A DNA stretch of 64,000 bases, taken from the NCBI RefSeq assembly GCF_014282005.1, contig NZ_JACFTD010000003.1:213773-277772 (forward strand). Direction: 5' to 3'. The DNA is from Sporosarcina sp. BP05 (GTDB taxonomy: Bacteria > Bacillota > Bacilli > Bacillales_A > Planococcaceae). The notes under the pieces were generated by a model. That model saw only the letters and a list, made by a program, of their open reading frames with translations. It ran no database searches and was not told where the DNA came from. The translations under genes and the position numbers were made by a program. Below, piece after piece: positions 20,337 through 30,119 of this stretch; positions within the stretch are counted from its first letter, which is position 1; each line of letters begins with the position of its first letter.

Positions 20337-20471
20337 AAGTACTTTTTTCGGTTACTACGGATCTAACTGGACTGACGGACTTTCATTCCATTATGTCGCT
20401 TAATCTGATATTCTTATATAAGACGCCCAAGGCGATGGGAAATGCATGTTTTTGAAAACTAATACTACTTT

Positions 20472-20497
20472 AAGCACCATAATCCGGTGCTTTTTTC
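20472..20497 (+). terminator. Terminator after the sensor kinase
   Basis: AAGCACC-ATAAT-CCGGTGCTT followed by TTTTT, 20 bases before the recQ start. Confidence 0.8.
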
Positions 20498-20516
20498 TTT
20501 GATATATAGTTAGGAG

Positions 20517-22295
20517 ATGGTCCAAATCGAAAAAGCTTTAGCGATATTGACAACATATTTTGGATATCCTTCATTCAGAACGGGGCAGGAGCAAGTTATC
20601 CGAGGCGTTATGAGCTATCAGGATACGCTTTGTGTCATGCCAACTGGAGGCGGGAAATCTGTATGTTATCAGGTACCTGCACTTGTAATGGAGGGTACTG
20701 TTCTTGTTATTTCACCCCTTATTTCCTTGATGAAAGATCAGGTTGATGCACTCCATCAGGCAGGAATTCCGGCGGCATACATTAACAGTTCGATGTCATC
20801 TGAGGAATACTTTGAAACAATGGAAAGGGCTGTACTGGGCGAATACCAGCTTCTTTATGTGGCGCCGGAGCGACTGGATTCACCGTCTTTCAAAAACCAG
20901 TTGCGCCGGATGACAATTCCAATGGTTGCAATCGACGAGGCGCATTGTATTTCGCAATGGGGTCATGATTTCCGTCCAAGTTACCGTAATATAAGCAGTA
21001 TCGTTTCTCTGTTCGATAAAAAACCAGTCCTACTGGCACTTACAGCTACCGCTACTCCTGCTGTTCGGGAGGATATTTGCCGACAGCTTGGGATTAGTGA
21101 AAACAATACGGTCATGACTGGCTTCGAACGGGCGAATCTTACTTTTTCGGTCGTTAAAGGTCAAGACCGTGAGAAATTCGTCAAAGAATATGTCCGGAAA
21201 AATGAAGGGGAAGCGGGCATCATTTACGCTGCGACACGAAAAGCGGTTGATCATGTGCATGACATCCTTCAGAAAAGTGGCGTGTCAGTTGCGAAATACC
21301 ATGCAGGACTTGGAGATATTGAACGCCAGTCTGGGCAAGACCGCTTTTTGAATGATGAGGCTTCCGTGATGGTTGCGACGAATGCATTTGGTATGGGGAT
21401 TGATAAATCCAATATCCGTTATGTGATTCATTACCAGATGCCGAAAAACATGGAGAGCTATTATCAGGAGGCAGGGCGTGCAGGAAGGGACGGGCTTAAC
21501 AGTGCTTGTACTGTGCTTTTTTCATCACAGGATGTCCAGACCCAGCGATTCCTAATTGATCAATCACAAGACCCGAGCAGAATCCCAGCGGAGCTTGAAA
21601 AATTGCAGTCAATGATTGACTACTGTCATACGGAAACCTGCCTCCAGAAATTCATTATTTTGTATTTCGGCGAGACAGATGTGAAGAACTGCGGTCGCTG
21701 TGCAAATTGTACGGACACACGGGAAAGTACGGATGTGACTGAAGATGTTCAAAAAGTATTGTCATGTGTTATTCGAATGGGACAACGGTTCGGTAAGGCA
21801 ATGATTGCACAAGTATTAACAGGGTCTAGGAATAAGAAAGTGATTGAATTCGGTTTCGATAAATTAACGACATATGGTTTGATGAAAGGGCGTAGCGCAA
21901 AAGATATTTCCGACTTCATTGAGTTCATCATTTCGGAAAGTTATCTTGGCGTAGAGAATGGGCAATTTCCAACCATTTACGTGAGTGAACAAGGGAAAGA
22001 TGTGCTGACTGGCAAAGTAACTGTCAATCGAAAAGTGACTGTTATTACAACGCAAGTTGCGAATGATGATCCGCTATTCGACCAGCTTCGGGCACTTCGT
22101 ATGAAACTGGCTCAAGAAGCCGGTGTACCTCCGTTCGTCGTTTTTTCAGATAAAACATTACGTGATATGTCGGCCAGAATGCCAATTACAAATGATGATT
22201 TCCTTGAGGTTAACGGTGTCGGTCTTGCGAAACTGGAGAGATACGGGGAAGCTTTCATGGAAGAGATCAAGACTTTTCAAATGCAAAACGTTTAA
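20517..22295 (+). CDS. recQ: ATP-dependent DNA helicase RecQ
   Basis: 592 residues. The helicase core shows MPTGGGKSVCYQVPAL (Walker A), DEAHCISQWGHDFRP (Walker B), and QEAGRAGRDG in motif VI. The RQC zinc module has C-x16-C-x2-C-x2-C cysteines (near 375-405), and an HRDC-type tail FSDKTLRDMSARMP ends the protein. It unwinds DNA in a 3'-5' direction during repair and fork processing. TAGGAG directly abuts the ATG with no spacer, which is poor for initiation, so the true start may differ or expression may be low. Confidence 0.95.
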   Translation: MVQIEKALAILTTYFGYPSFRTGQEQVIRGVMSYQDTLCVMPTGGGKSVCYQVPALVMEGTVLVISPLISLMKDQVDALHQAGIPAAYINSSMSSEEYFETMERAVLGEYQLLYVAPERLDSPSFKNQLRRMTIPMVAIDEAHCISQWGHDFRPSYRNISSIVSLFDKKPVLLALTATATPAVREDICRQLGISENNTVMTGFERANLTFSVVKGQDREKFVKEYVRKNEGEAGIIYAATRKAVDHVHDILQKSGVSVAKYHAGLGDIERQSGQDRFLNDEASVMVATNAFGMGIDKSNIRYVIHYQMPKNMESYYQEAGRAGRDGLNSACTVLFSSQDVQTQRFLIDQSQDPSRIPAELEKLQSMIDYCHTETCLQKFIILYFGETDVKNCGRCANCTDTRESTDVTEDVQKVLSCVIRMGQRFGKAMIAQVLTGSRNKKVIEFGFDKLTTYGLMKGRSAKDISDFIEFIISESYLGVENGQFPTIYVSEQGKDVLTGKVTVNRKVTVITTQVANDDPLFDQLRALRMKLAQEAGVPPFVVFSDKTLRDMSARMPITNDDFLEVNGVGLAKLERYGEAFMEEIKTFQMQNV

Positions 22296-22380
22296 CACTA
22301 GTGTGATTGAAAGAGGCAGGTACTATCTCAAATCGAGATGGTGCCTGCCTCTTATTTATTCGGAATAATGGATTGTCACT

Positions 22381-23022
22381 TTAATTGTGTACGGTTATCG
22401 TATTCGTTTTATCTGTTTTATCCGTCCTTCTGCATAACGCAACAAGTGCGTAAACAATAGGCGTGTCTAGGATTGCGACAATAAACTTGAAGATATATTG
22501 GCTGAAGATCATTCCAATTAAAACGCCTAGTGGCATTGTGCCGTAAAAAGCGATCGAAATAAAAATAGCCGTATCGACAAGCTGGCTTACCATTGTGGAT
22601 GCGTTATTGCGGATCCACAATTTCTTTGTGCCATGTCGTTTTTTTAGTTTGTCAAAAATCGCTACGTCGAGGTTCTGGCTTATAAGGTAAGCAACCAAAC
22701 TCGCGATTGTCACACGGAAGCCCGCGCTGAAGATCGTTTCGAACGATTCCTGGTGTTCATAAAAAGGTGCTGCAGGTAACTTAATGGCAATCCAAATGAA
22801 AAAAATCGCGAAAAGTTGTGCCATAAAACCTGTTAGAACGGTTCTTCTAGCAGCTTCTTTGCCATACGCTTCTGTTATGACATCCAGGAGCGGATAGGTG
22901 CAGACATAAATGAGTGCAGCTGCAGGTAATACAATCCACTCGCCGATACTGAATAATTTCACAGCTAAGATATTTGATAAAATCAATAATCCGACGAAAA
23001 GTCCATTCAAATAATAAAGCAT
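22381..23022 (-). CDS. Queuosine precursor transporter (YhhQ/VUT family)
   Basis: 213 residues, mostly hydrophobic with about six membrane spans. The family blocks YPLLDVITEAYGKEAARRTV and ASTMVSQLVDTAIFISIAFYG are present; the latter motif is typical of the DUF165/YhhQ family, which imports queuosine precursors such as preQ0/preQ1. It lies 17 bases downstream of queF and under the same preQ1 riboswitch, which supports the substrate. Confidence 0.9.
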   Translation of the reverse strand: MLYYLNGLFVGLLILSNILAVKLFSIGEWIVLPAAALIYVCTYPLLDVITEAYGKEAARRTVLTGFMAQLFAIFFIWIAIKLPAAPFYEHQESFETIFSAGFRVTIASLVAYLISQNLDVAIFDKLKKRHGTKKLWIRNNASTMVSQLVDTAIFISIAFYGTMPLGVLIGMIFSQYIFKFIVAILDTPIVYALVALCRRTDKTDKTNTITVHN

Positions 23023-23039
23023 TGTTGTTACACCTCTTC

Positions 23040-23537
23040 TTATCGGTTATCGATTTTTTCGGGATACATATCATGATTCATCAGTCGGTGTTCTGCCATT
23101 TGTTCATATTTCGTTTCGGGTTTACCGTAGTTGCAGTAAGGATCGATTGACAAGCCGCCTCGCGGAGTAAATTTTCCCCACACTTCGATATAACGCGGTT
23201 CAATCAGTTTGATTAAATCATTCATAATAATATTGACGCAGTCTTCATGGAAATCTCCATGATTTCGGAAACTGAATAGATATAACTTGAGTGCTTTGCT
23301 CTCCACAAGTTTTTTATCCGGCACAAAACTGATATACATCGTCGCGAAATCGGGTTGCCCTGTCATCGGACAAAGTGATGTAAACTCGGGACAGTTGAAT
23401 TTCACGAAGTAATCGCGACCCACATGCATGTTGTCGACCGACTCTAAAATGTCGGGGTTGTACTCGTACACGTATTTTGTATTTTGATTGCCGAGCAAAG
23501 TTAAGTCGGTCAGTGTTGCTTCATCTCTTCCAGCCAA
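23040..23537 (-). CDS. queF: NADPH-dependent 7-cyano-7-deazaguanine reductase QueF
   Basis: 165 residues of the short QueF type. The active site reads [19 protein letters not shown] (catalytic Cys and Asp), and the substrate motif is [20 protein letters not shown]. It reduces preQ0 nitrile to preQ1 amine in queuosine synthesis. The start is TTG at 23537. Its ribosome site GGGAGG forms the 3' arm of a hairpin immediately upstream, downstream of a preQ1 aptamer. It forms an operon with the YhhQ transporter. Confidence 0.95.
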   Translation of the reverse strand: MAGRDEATLTDLTLLGNQNTKYVYEYNPDILESVDNMHVGRDYFVKFNCPEFTSLCPMTGQPDFATMYISFVPDKKLVESKALKLYLFSFRNHGDFHEDCVNIIMNDLIKLIEPRYIEVWGKFTPRGGLSIDPYCNYGKPETKYEQMAEHRLMNHDMYPEKIDNR

Positions 23538-23539
23538 TT

Positions 23540-23572
23540 AAAAAAACCTCCCGTATAATTTGTCAGGGAGGT
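23540..23572 (-). promoter_or_regulatory. Expression platform hairpin of the preQ1 riboswitch, sequestering the queF ribosome site
   Basis: On the reverse strand ACCTCCC pairs with GGGAGGT around an AT-rich loop and is followed by seven T residues, a terminator. The 3' arm is also the Shine-Dalgarno of queF, nine bases before its TTG. The 5' arm ACCTCCC could instead pair with GGGAGAGGT at the aptamer start, giving an anti-terminator. The alternative pairing is my inference. Confidence 0.75.
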
Positions 23573-23629
23573 CCATAGGTGCCGAAAAAGGGGCCATATT
23601 TAATGCACATGGCGTAAATTTCGTCATCC

Positions 23630-23665
23630 ATAGTTTTTTATAGAGGGTCGCTATGAACCTCTCCC
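23630..23665 (-). ncRNA. preQ1 class I riboswitch aptamer
   Basis: The reverse strand shows GAGAGGTTCATAGC, then GACCCTCTA and TAAAAAACTA. This matches the preQ1-I consensus: the P1 stem AGAGG/CCTCT, the loop TTCATAGC and the A-rich 3' tail that forms the pseudoknot. It lies about 95 bases upstream of queF. Binding of preQ1 is expected to reduce queF-transporter expression. Confidence 0.93.
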
Positions 23666-23692
23666 GAACAGGGTATTCATTTCGTATCTGAC

Positions 23693-23711
23693 ATTATAGG
23701 ACGTGCGATGA
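23693..23711 (-). promoter_or_regulatory. Probable promoter of the preQ1-queF transcript
   Basis: On the reverse strand TTGACA and TATAAT are separated by 15 bases (short of the optimum 17) and lie just upstream of the aptamer. The -10 box overlaps the stop codon of the MFS gene. Confidence 0.5.
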
Positions 23712-24860
23712 TTTGTCAATAGAACTTTTGTTCTTCAATCCGATCAAGGCATATAAAGCAACTGCAAGCAGGATGAATCCTGTCAGCATGAAAGCGGCTC
23801 GGTATTCCAAGTCCAAGAATCCAATCACGCTTGAACCTGCAACGACACCAATCGAGAAGAACGCGTAAAAATAACCATATGCTTTCCCACGAAATTCAGG
23901 AGATGATGAATCAATTAGCAGTGAGTTAATGGATGGGAAGAGGAAAGCGAATCCAGCCCCGTAAATACACATCGCGATATATAAGTTGTTCAATTCCTCA
24001 ACTTGGCTCAAGAACAACATGCTTAATCCCATAAGTGTTATTCCAAATGCAAGTGTCACAACTGGCCGAACACGGTCAAAGATCCGGTTGATTGGCAATA
24101 AAAAGATGAGAATTGCGACGACACCGAATGTGCTTAGTAACAAACCAGTTGTTTTCGTATCAAATCCAAGTGATTCAACTTTTAAAGGCAACACAAGAGC
24201 GAGTACACCTTGTGAGAACATTAAAAAGAATGCCCCGGCAAATGCTCTGACCATCCCCGGATGTTGGAAAAGGTATTTGACACGGAAATTGTCAGCTCCT
24301 TTTGAAGGCAGTTTTCGTACATATGTAAACGATCGTAGAACAAAAAACGCAAGTATTGCTAGTACCATCATTATGCCGCCGTTAACCGCCATAATGAAAG
24401 GTGTGCTTGTTTTAGCAGCGACAATACCACCATACGCTGGACCAATAATGGCTGCCAATCCAACGAATGCGCCCGAAATGGCAACACTTTTACCGCGTTT
24501 AGATACTTCTGCACGGTTTGCCAAGAAAGTAAATGCAGCTGGGACAATTAGTCCTTCCATGAATCCATGGACAAAGCGGACACCGAGCAATGACGCCGGT
24601 CCATCAACAAATGCGTAGAGGAAGAGAGAGAGTGCCGAAGCGAAAAGTCCAAGTACGAGTATAAGGAAGGGTCCTCTTTTGTCAGTCATGAAACCAGAAA
24701 TAATATTCCCGATTGTATTTGAAAATGAATACATACCAACCGCAAGTCCAACCAAAAATGGCGTAGCACCAAGAGATAATGCAAATGGACTCATAACGGG
24801 CAGTTGCGAAAATAAATCAAAAAACGAGAAGAAAACGATTAGGTAAACAAAACCACGCAT
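23694..24860 (-). CDS. Major facilitator superfamily (MFS) transporter
   Basis: 388 residues with 12 predicted hydrophobic segments. Start chosen at the ATG 24860, with AAGAGG upstream; a TTG at 24878 is in frame. The loop 2-3 motif reads GFMTDKRGPFLIL, and an internal charged loop sits near residue 190 (RKLPSKGADNFRVK). It resembles drug/metabolite efflux MFS members, but no substrate can be read from the sequence. Its stop overlaps the -10 box of the queF promoter, but it is a separate upstream gene. Confidence 0.87.
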   Translation of the reverse strand: MRGFVYLIVFFSFFDLFSQLPVMSPFALSLGATPFLVGLAVGMYSFSNTIGNIISGFMTDKRGPFLILVLGLFASALSLFLYAFVDGPASLLGVRFVHGFMEGLIVPAAFTFLANRAEVSKRGKSVAISGAFVGLAAIIGPAYGGIVAAKTSTPFIMAVNGGIMMVLAILAFFVLRSFTYVRKLPSKGADNFRVKYLFQHPGMVRAFAGAFFLMFSQGVLALVLPLKVESLGFDTKTTGLLLSTFGVVAILIFLLPINRIFDRVRPVVTLAFGITLMGLSMLFLSQVEELNNLYIAMCIYGAGFAFLFPSINSLLIDSSSPEFRGKAYGYFYAFFSIGVVAGSSVIGFLDLEYRAAFMLTGFILLAVALYALIGLKNKSSIDKSSHVL

Positions 24861-25029
24861 AATGAAGCCTCTTTTCAATTAATAGATATCATCCTACCCT
24901 ATACTTTAGCATCATTTAGACCTAAGGGGAAAAGGAGAGATTGTGAACAATCCTTTTAGTTTGCCATTTAACGAACTGTAACGATAAGATTACTACATAA
25001 TTAAAAGAAACCAATGAGGTGATAGATTA

Positions 25030-26139
25030 GTGGGATTCTTTAAAAGAATTTTCGGTAGGCAGGATGATACGGCGATTGTAGAACAAATCGAGAAACGGTA
25101 TATTTTTGTTCAACTGGACTTGGAGCATTACTACGAGCCATTTTATGAAAGGGATTTATTATTCAGACCAGCCACAGATTTGGATAAACCTGAATATATG
25201 GTCGTTCACAAATCATTCACTAAAGGAGCGTCGCTAATTCCGCATATAAAAGAAGATACTTCCATTGAGTTTTTCGTTAAAACGGATCAATTTGTTGCCG
25301 AGGAAGTCGTCAAGGCGGGTGTTGTTGTGAAGCATGCGCAATCATCCGTTGATAGGATAGTCATGGAAGTGATTATTTGGAAGAGTGACAGCCAGGTGGA
25401 CACAATTCCATTTGTATTGAATATCAGTACTAATGACGAACAATCCAGATTGGCTACAGCATTAATCAGTGTTCAGAAAGAGATTCCATTCTATTTTGGG
25501 CGGGTTGTGAATGAAGTGTTCAAAGTAGAAAGGCAACTGATTGTGAATATGCCGGTGGCGATACAAGAAGATATGCAAATCACTTTCGCGGAGTTGTATA
25601 GTGATGAATCCAGTAAATCAGGACCATTCATAGAGCTGGAAAGCGTAACAGATCGTGAAATGACGACTGCGGGATGGGTCATGCATTTTGATAATGAGAA
25701 GCTGAAGGAAGAGGAATCAGATTTGTCTTTGATGAAAATTAAAATTTTAAGGACGGTTTTTGATAAGATTAGTCGTCTTGGTGTCAAAGGTAGATTTACT
25801 GGATGGATTGCAGAAAATGTGGCAGATTCAAGCGGAACTGGTTCATACGGTGAGACGACGACGTTTATCTTTACATCATCGGAACCAATGCATGGTAATG
25901 AAAAATTGCATAGTGAAATTATGAAATATATGAACTCGTTAAAAGGGTTTATTTGCGAGGACGGCGGCTATCCCTTAAAGTACGAGGGCCTTCCTGTGCT
26001 GAGACAAAATGGGAATGACTATGGGTTCGTTGCGATTGATGAAGTTTTTTTGATGAAAGCGGACGAGTTATATAGAAAACTGACCAACAAAGAGATAAAC
26101 TTATACTATAAATTGCTGAAATTGAATGCAACAGATTGA
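25030..26139 (+). CDS. Uncharacterised 369-residue cytosolic protein
   Basis: The frame starts at GTG 25030 behind GAGGTGA and reads MGFFKRIFGRQDD. There is no signal peptide, membrane segment or cysteine cluster I can recognise. It looks like a mixed alpha/beta soluble protein; two segments (about 70-150 and 235-300) have alternating hydrophobics. I cannot assign a family. It ends 16 bases before ddh and probably shares a transcript with it, but no functional link to lysine synthesis is evident. Confidence 0.7.
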   Translation: MGFFKRIFGRQDDTAIVEQIEKRYIFVQLDLEHYYEPFYERDLLFRPATDLDKPEYMVVHKSFTKGASLIPHIKEDTSIEFFVKTDQFVAEEVVKAGVVVKHAQSSVDRIVMEVIIWKSDSQVDTIPFVLNISTNDEQSRLATALISVQKEIPFYFGRVVNEVFKVERQLIVNMPVAIQEDMQITFAELYSDESSKSGPFIELESVTDREMTTAGWVMHFDNEKLKEEESDLSLMKIKILRTVFDKISRLGVKGRFTGWIAENVADSSGTGSYGETTTFIFTSSEPMHGNEKLHSEIMKYMNSLKGFICEDGGYPLKYEGLPVLRQNGNDYGFVAIDEVFLMKADELYRKLTNKEINLYYKLLKLNATD

Positions 26140-26155
26140 AAGGGGAAATACAACG

Positions 26156-27136
26156 ATGACAATTAGAGTTGGAATTGCAGGTTACGGAAATTTGGGACGC
26201 GGTGTTGAATCTGCAATTAGTCAAAACAAAGATATGGAACTAGTCGGTGTATTTACAAGAAGGAATCCAGAAGACGTGACGTTGCTGAATGACAATGTAC
26301 CCGTTCATATAATGGATGACATTCATAAATTTACAGACGCAATTGATGTCCTAATTCTTTGTGGCGGCTCGAAAAACGATTTGCCAGAACAAGGGCCGGC
26401 ACTAGCAGCTCTATTCAACACGGTAGATAGCTTCGATACACATGCGAAAATCCCAGGTTACTTTGAATCAGTCGATGCTTCTGCAAAACCGAATGGTAAG
26501 ACAGCCATTATATCTGTCGGCTGGGATCCAGGTTTATTCTCCATAAATCGTTTGTACGGCGAAGCGGTTTTATCTGAAGGTGCTACATACACGTTTTGGG
26601 GGAAAGGGTTGAGTCAGGGCCATTCCGATGCGCTTAGAAGAATAGAAGGCGTAAAAGGTGCTGTCCAATATACGATTCCCGTACCTGATGCAGTTGATAA
26701 AGTACGCAGTGGTTCGTTACCTGAACTAACTACGCGTGAAAAACATACCCGTGAATGTTATGTAGTGTTAGCAGAAGGCGTTGACGCTGACAAAGTGAAA
26801 GAAACGATTGTCACGATGCCTGACTACTTCACTGACTACGATACGACAGTGACTTTCATTACAGAAGAAGAATTGAAACAGGATCACTCAGCGATGCCAC
26901 ACGGCGGTTTCGTGATTCGTAGCGGCAAGACAGGCGAAGGCAATGCACAAGTGATGGAGTATTCCCTGAAACTCGACAGCAACCCTGAATTTACATCGAG
27001 CGTTCTCGTTGCATACGCACGCGCAGCTTATAGGTTGCATCAAGATGGTGAGACGGGTGCTAAAACAGTGTTTGACATTGCACCTGGATTGCTTTCTCCG
27101 AAAAGTGCTGCTGATTTGCGGAAAGAGTTACTGTAA
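26156..27136 (+). CDS. ddh: meso-Diaminopimelate dehydrogenase
   Basis: 326 residues from the ATG at 26156, with GAAAGGGG upstream; an in-frame TTG at 26126 overlaps the previous gene. The dinucleotide fold begins [15 protein letters not shown]. Characteristic Ddh blocks follow: [28 protein letters not shown] and [12 protein letters not shown]. The enzyme makes meso-diaminopimelate from tetrahydrodipicolinate, ammonia and NADPH in one step, bypassing the succinyl or acetyl branches. It is known from Lysinibacillus and Ureibacillus relatives and absent from B. subtilis 168, which supports a planococcal host. Confidence 0.95.
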   Translation: MTIRVGIAGYGNLGRGVESAISQNKDMELVGVFTRRNPEDVTLLNDNVPVHIMDDIHKFTDAIDVLILCGGSKNDLPEQGPALAALFNTVDSFDTHAKIPGYFESVDASAKPNGKTAIISVGWDPGLFSINRLYGEAVLSEGATYTFWGKGLSQGHSDALRRIEGVKGAVQYTIPVPDAVDKVRSGSLPELTTREKHTRECYVVLAEGVDADKVKETIVTMPDYFTDYDTTVTFITEEELKQDHSAMPHGGFVIRSGKTGEGNAQVMEYSLKLDSNPEFTSSVLVAYARAAYRLHQDGETGAKTVFDIAPGLLSPKSAADLRKELL

Positions 27137-27333
27137 GGTGTCAAACATCAAGTAAATTCAAAAACAAACAAGGTAATTGTGTTTGTTTGTACAATAAATA
27201 CAACTTCCCTCAATCGTATAACTGGTTGGGGGGATATTTTTGTATTCATGAATGTAGAAACCTAAATGTTTTGATAATGCTACACATATCGCATATACTA
27301 CTCATGTACGATTTATTTAGGAGGTCGAAGGAA

Positions 27334-28422
27334 TTGACGAAATTAGACGAAACGTTAGTGATGCTGAAAGAACTTACAGATGCAAAAGGGATTCCTGGTA
27401 ACGAACGTGAACCCCGTGAAGTTATGAGAAAGTACATAGAGCCATTTGCAGATGAAATCGAACAGGATGGTCTTGGTTCATTAATCGCCAAGAAAACTGG
27501 CGATGAGAATGGGCCCAAAATCATGTTAGCAGGTCATCTTGATGAAGTCGGATTCATGATTTCTAGAATTGACGATAAAGGTTTCCTATCATTTCAAACC
27601 GTGGGCGGCTGGTGGTCACAAGTAATGCTTGCACAGCGCGTGACAATCGTTACACGCAAAGGGGATACAGTGACAGGGGTTATTGGATCAAAACCACCAC
27701 ATATTTTATCACCGGAAGCGCGTAAAAAACCGGTCGATATTAAAGATATGTTCATTGACGTTGGGGCAACTTCGAAAGAAGAAGCAATGAAGTGGGGCAT
27801 TCTACCTGGGGATATGGTTGTGCCGTATTTCGAATTCACAGTGATGAATAATGAAAAATACCTTCTTGCAAAAGCGTGGGACAACCGTATTGGCTGTGCA
27901 ATAGCAATAGATGTAATGAAAGCGCTTAAAGATGAAAAACACCCTAATATTGTTTTTGGTGTTGGCGCTGCACAAGAAGAAATCGGTCTCCGTGGTGCAC
28001 GTACAGCGGCAACAAAAATTCAGCCGGACATCGGATTTGCAGTTGATGTAGGAATCGCTGGCGACACGCCGGGCGTTACATCTAAAGAAGCTACTGGTAA
28101 AATGGGCGATGGTCCACAAATTCTATTATTCGACGCATCAATGGTATCGCATAAAGGGTTGCGTGAACTTGTTGTTGATACTGCTGAAGAAAATGGCATA
28201 CCTTATCAATTCGAAACAATTCCAGGTGGCGGCACGGACGCAGGTTCGATTCATCTTTCTGGAAAGGGTGTACCATCACTTGCGATTTGTATTCCTACAC
28301 GCTATATTCACTCGCACGCAGGTATCCTACATCGCGATGATTATGAAAATACAGTGAAACTAATTGTCGCAGTCATTAAGAAATTAGATTGTGACACAGT
28401 AAATAAGATTACATTTGAATAA
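27334..28422 (+). CDS. M42 family metallopeptidase (glutamyl aminopeptidase type)
   Basis: 362 residues from the TTG at 27334, with AGGAGG nine bases upstream; the longer frame from 27187 has no ribosome site. Two-metal ligands are visible: AGHLDEVGF (His/Asp), AWDNRIG (bridging Asp), [10 protein letters not shown] (Glu pair), AVDVG and YIHSHAGI (His). The fold is the M42 tetrahedral aminopeptidase of the YsdC/FrvX class, a cytosolic peptide-trimming enzyme. It is monocistronic with a terminator after it. Confidence 0.9.
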   Translation: MTKLDETLVMLKELTDAKGIPGNEREPREVMRKYIEPFADEIEQDGLGSLIAKKTGDENGPKIMLAGHLDEVGFMISRIDDKGFLSFQTVGGWWSQVMLAQRVTIVTRKGDTVTGVIGSKPPHILSPEARKKPVDIKDMFIDVGATSKEEAMKWGILPGDMVVPYFEFTVMNNEKYLLAKAWDNRIGCAIAIDVMKALKDEKHPNIVFGVGAAQEEIGLRGARTAATKIQPDIGFAVDVGIAGDTPGVTSKEATGKMGDGPQILLFDASMVSHKGLRELVVDTAEENGIPYQFETIPGGGTDAGSIHLSGKGVPSLAICIPTRYIHSHAGILHRDDYENTVKLIVAVIKKLDCDTVNKITFE

Positions 28423-28432
28423 CTGAACGATT

Positions 28433-28472
28433 AAACTGCTTAAGCCAGCAAAATGGCTTGGGCAGTTTTTTT
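28433..28472 (+). terminator. Terminator of the M42 peptidase gene
   Basis: AAACTGCTTAAGCCA pairs with TGGCTTGGGCAGTTT across GCAAAA, followed by a T run. Confidence 0.85.
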
Positions 28473-28572
28473 ATTCAATAGAATCTATAATAATACACTT
28501 GACTTTATAATTATGCATACATATAATCAGAGTTACCAATTGAAATAAACGATAGGGGATGAGGGAATGGTG

Positions 28573-29529
28573 ATGGTAGAGATGGATAATACGAAAATGG
28601 TAGAAGGATTGAAAGGGAGAGACTTACTAACATTGCTTGATTATACACATGAAGAGGTCTCGTATTTATTGCATAAAGCAGATGCCATGAAAAAAGATAT
28701 GGCCGCTGGGAAGATGCCGAATTTATTGGCTGGAAAAACACTGGGGATGATTTTTGAGAAGCATTCAACGCGCACACGTATTTCATTCGAAGTGGGTATG
28801 ATCCAACTTGGTGGGCATGCAATGTTCATGAATGCACGTGACTTGCAAATCGGCCGTGGGGAATCCGTTTATGACACTGGTCATGTATTGTCTGAGTACT
28901 TAGATGGCGTTATGATTCGTGCGAACTCACATGAAATGGTGAAGGAACTGGCACAACATACTTCGGTTCCAATCATCAATGGCTTGACGGATATCTTCCA
29001 TCCGTGTCAGGCACTAGCGGACTTGCTGACGGTTTTGGAAGTGAAAGGCTCTTTAGCGGGAATGAAGTTAGCGTATGTAGGTGACGGCAATAATGTAGCG
29101 CATTCACTTGTCATTGCCGCAGCACATATGGGGATGCACGTGGCTGTCGCAACGCCAAAAGGGTTTGAATACAATCCCAACCTCTTAGTGAAAGCGAAAG
29201 CCATAGCTGTTAAAAATGGCGGCAGTGTATTTGAAACAACGGACCCAGTGGAGGCTGTTGCTGGGGCTGATGTCGTTTATACAGATGTCTGGACGAGTAT
29301 GGGCCAGGAAGAAGAAGCGGAGGCACGTCTAGAGGCATTTAAAGCGTTCCAAATTAACGATGGATTGGTTGCTCATGCGAAAAAAGATTATATGTTCTTA
29401 CACTGCTTGCCTGCACACCGTGAAGAAGAAGTTGCGACGTCTGTTATAGATGGCCCGAATTCGTATGTTTTCCAGCAAGCAGGGAATCGACTGCATGCGC
29501 AAAAAGCAGTACTTGCTTCGTTGTTGTAA
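28573..29529 (+). CDS. argF: Ornithine carbamoyltransferase
   Basis: 318 residues from the ATG at 28573, seven bases after GAGGG; the ATG at 28567 is also possible. The carbamoyl-phosphate motif is HSTRTRISFEVGM, the second motif HPCQALADLLTVLE and the ornithine-binding HCLPAHREEE. It converts ornithine and carbamoyl phosphate to citrulline. No other arginine gene (argCJBD, carAB, arcABC) is adjacent, so biosynthetic versus catabolic use cannot be decided here; the symbol assumes the biosynthetic form. Confidence 0.9.
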   Translation: MVEMDNTKMVEGLKGRDLLTLLDYTHEEVSYLLHKADAMKKDMAAGKMPNLLAGKTLGMIFEKHSTRTRISFEVGMIQLGGHAMFMNARDLQIGRGESVYDTGHVLSEYLDGVMIRANSHEMVKELAQHTSVPIINGLTDIFHPCQALADLLTVLEVKGSLAGMKLAYVGDGNNVAHSLVIAAAHMGMHVAVATPKGFEYNPNLLVKAKAIAVKNGGSVFETTDPVEAVAGADVVYTDVWTSMGQEEEAEARLEAFKAFQINDGLVAHAKKDYMFLHCLPAHREEEVATSVIDGPNSYVFQQAGNRLHAQKAVLASLL

Positions 29530-29544
29530 TAAAATAGGTTAACG

Positions 29545-29574
29545 AGTCCAGGTTTTAATACCTGGGCTTTTTTT
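29545..29574 (+). terminator. Terminator of argF
   Basis: GTCCAGG-TTTTAATA-CCTGGGC followed by TTTTTTT. Confidence 0.85.
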
Positions 29575-29659
29575 GTACATTAAACTTAACCGAATGGTAA
29601 TACCGTATTCTATGTTAAGTTTAGTATACAGTTAAAAACTATGTATCGGAGGATGAATA

Positions 29660-30106
29660 ATGTTTGAATACTTCTTAGTGTTTCTAGGTGCAGCTATTCC
29701 GTGGTTAGAAATCGCACTTGTCATCCCGCTGGGCATCATTAGCGGGCTGTCCCCAGTTTGGGTCATGATCCTTGCATTTGTTGGAAACATGCTTACGGTA
29801 CTTTTCCTCATTTTTGCCTTCCAAAAAGTGAAGGCATGGATGGAGTCGCGGAAAAAGAAGGACGGCAAAGGGGATTCGAAGCGGACAGAACGGGGCAAAC
29901 GAATTTGGAATAAATACGGTATGCCAGGACTTGCATTACTCGGTCCAATAGTGATAGGGACTCATATCGCGGCATTCATCGGGTTGCTTTTCGGGGCTAG
30001 TAAAGTGAATACAACAATTTGGATGACGATTAGCATTGCAATATGGACACTCGTATTTGGTATCGCAACAGCAATGGGCTTTGATTTCTTTGTGAAAAAT
30101 GCATAA
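29660..30106 (+). CDS. COG2426 small membrane protein (putative small multidrug export)
   Basis: 148 residues with four hydrophobic segments and a strongly basic cytoplasmic loop (KAWMESRKKKDGKGDSKRTERGKR). The motif GAAIPWLEIALVIPLGIISGL at the N-terminus and LGPIVIGTHIAAFIG in the second half are typical of this family, annotated as putative small multidrug export protein. Transport has not been shown to my knowledge. GGAGGATGAATA precedes the ATG. Confidence 0.8.
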   Translation: MFEYFLVFLGAAIPWLEIALVIPLGIISGLSPVWVMILAFVGNMLTVLFLIFAFQKVKAWMESRKKKDGKGDSKRTERGKRIWNKYGMPGLALLGPIVIGTHIAAFIGLLFGASKVNTTIWMTISIAIWTLVFGIATAMGFDFFVKNA

Positions 30107-30119
30107 TCTTAAAAATACA

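Noticed and set aside
23986..24618. 210-codon plus-strand frame
   Set aside because: It lies fully antisense to the MFS transporter, which shows clear membrane segments and motifs; the antisense product has none.
27187..27333. 49-codon N-terminal extension of the M42 peptidase
   Set aside because: The TTG at 27334 has a perfect AGGAGG and gives the family's usual length; the extension has no homology to the family start.
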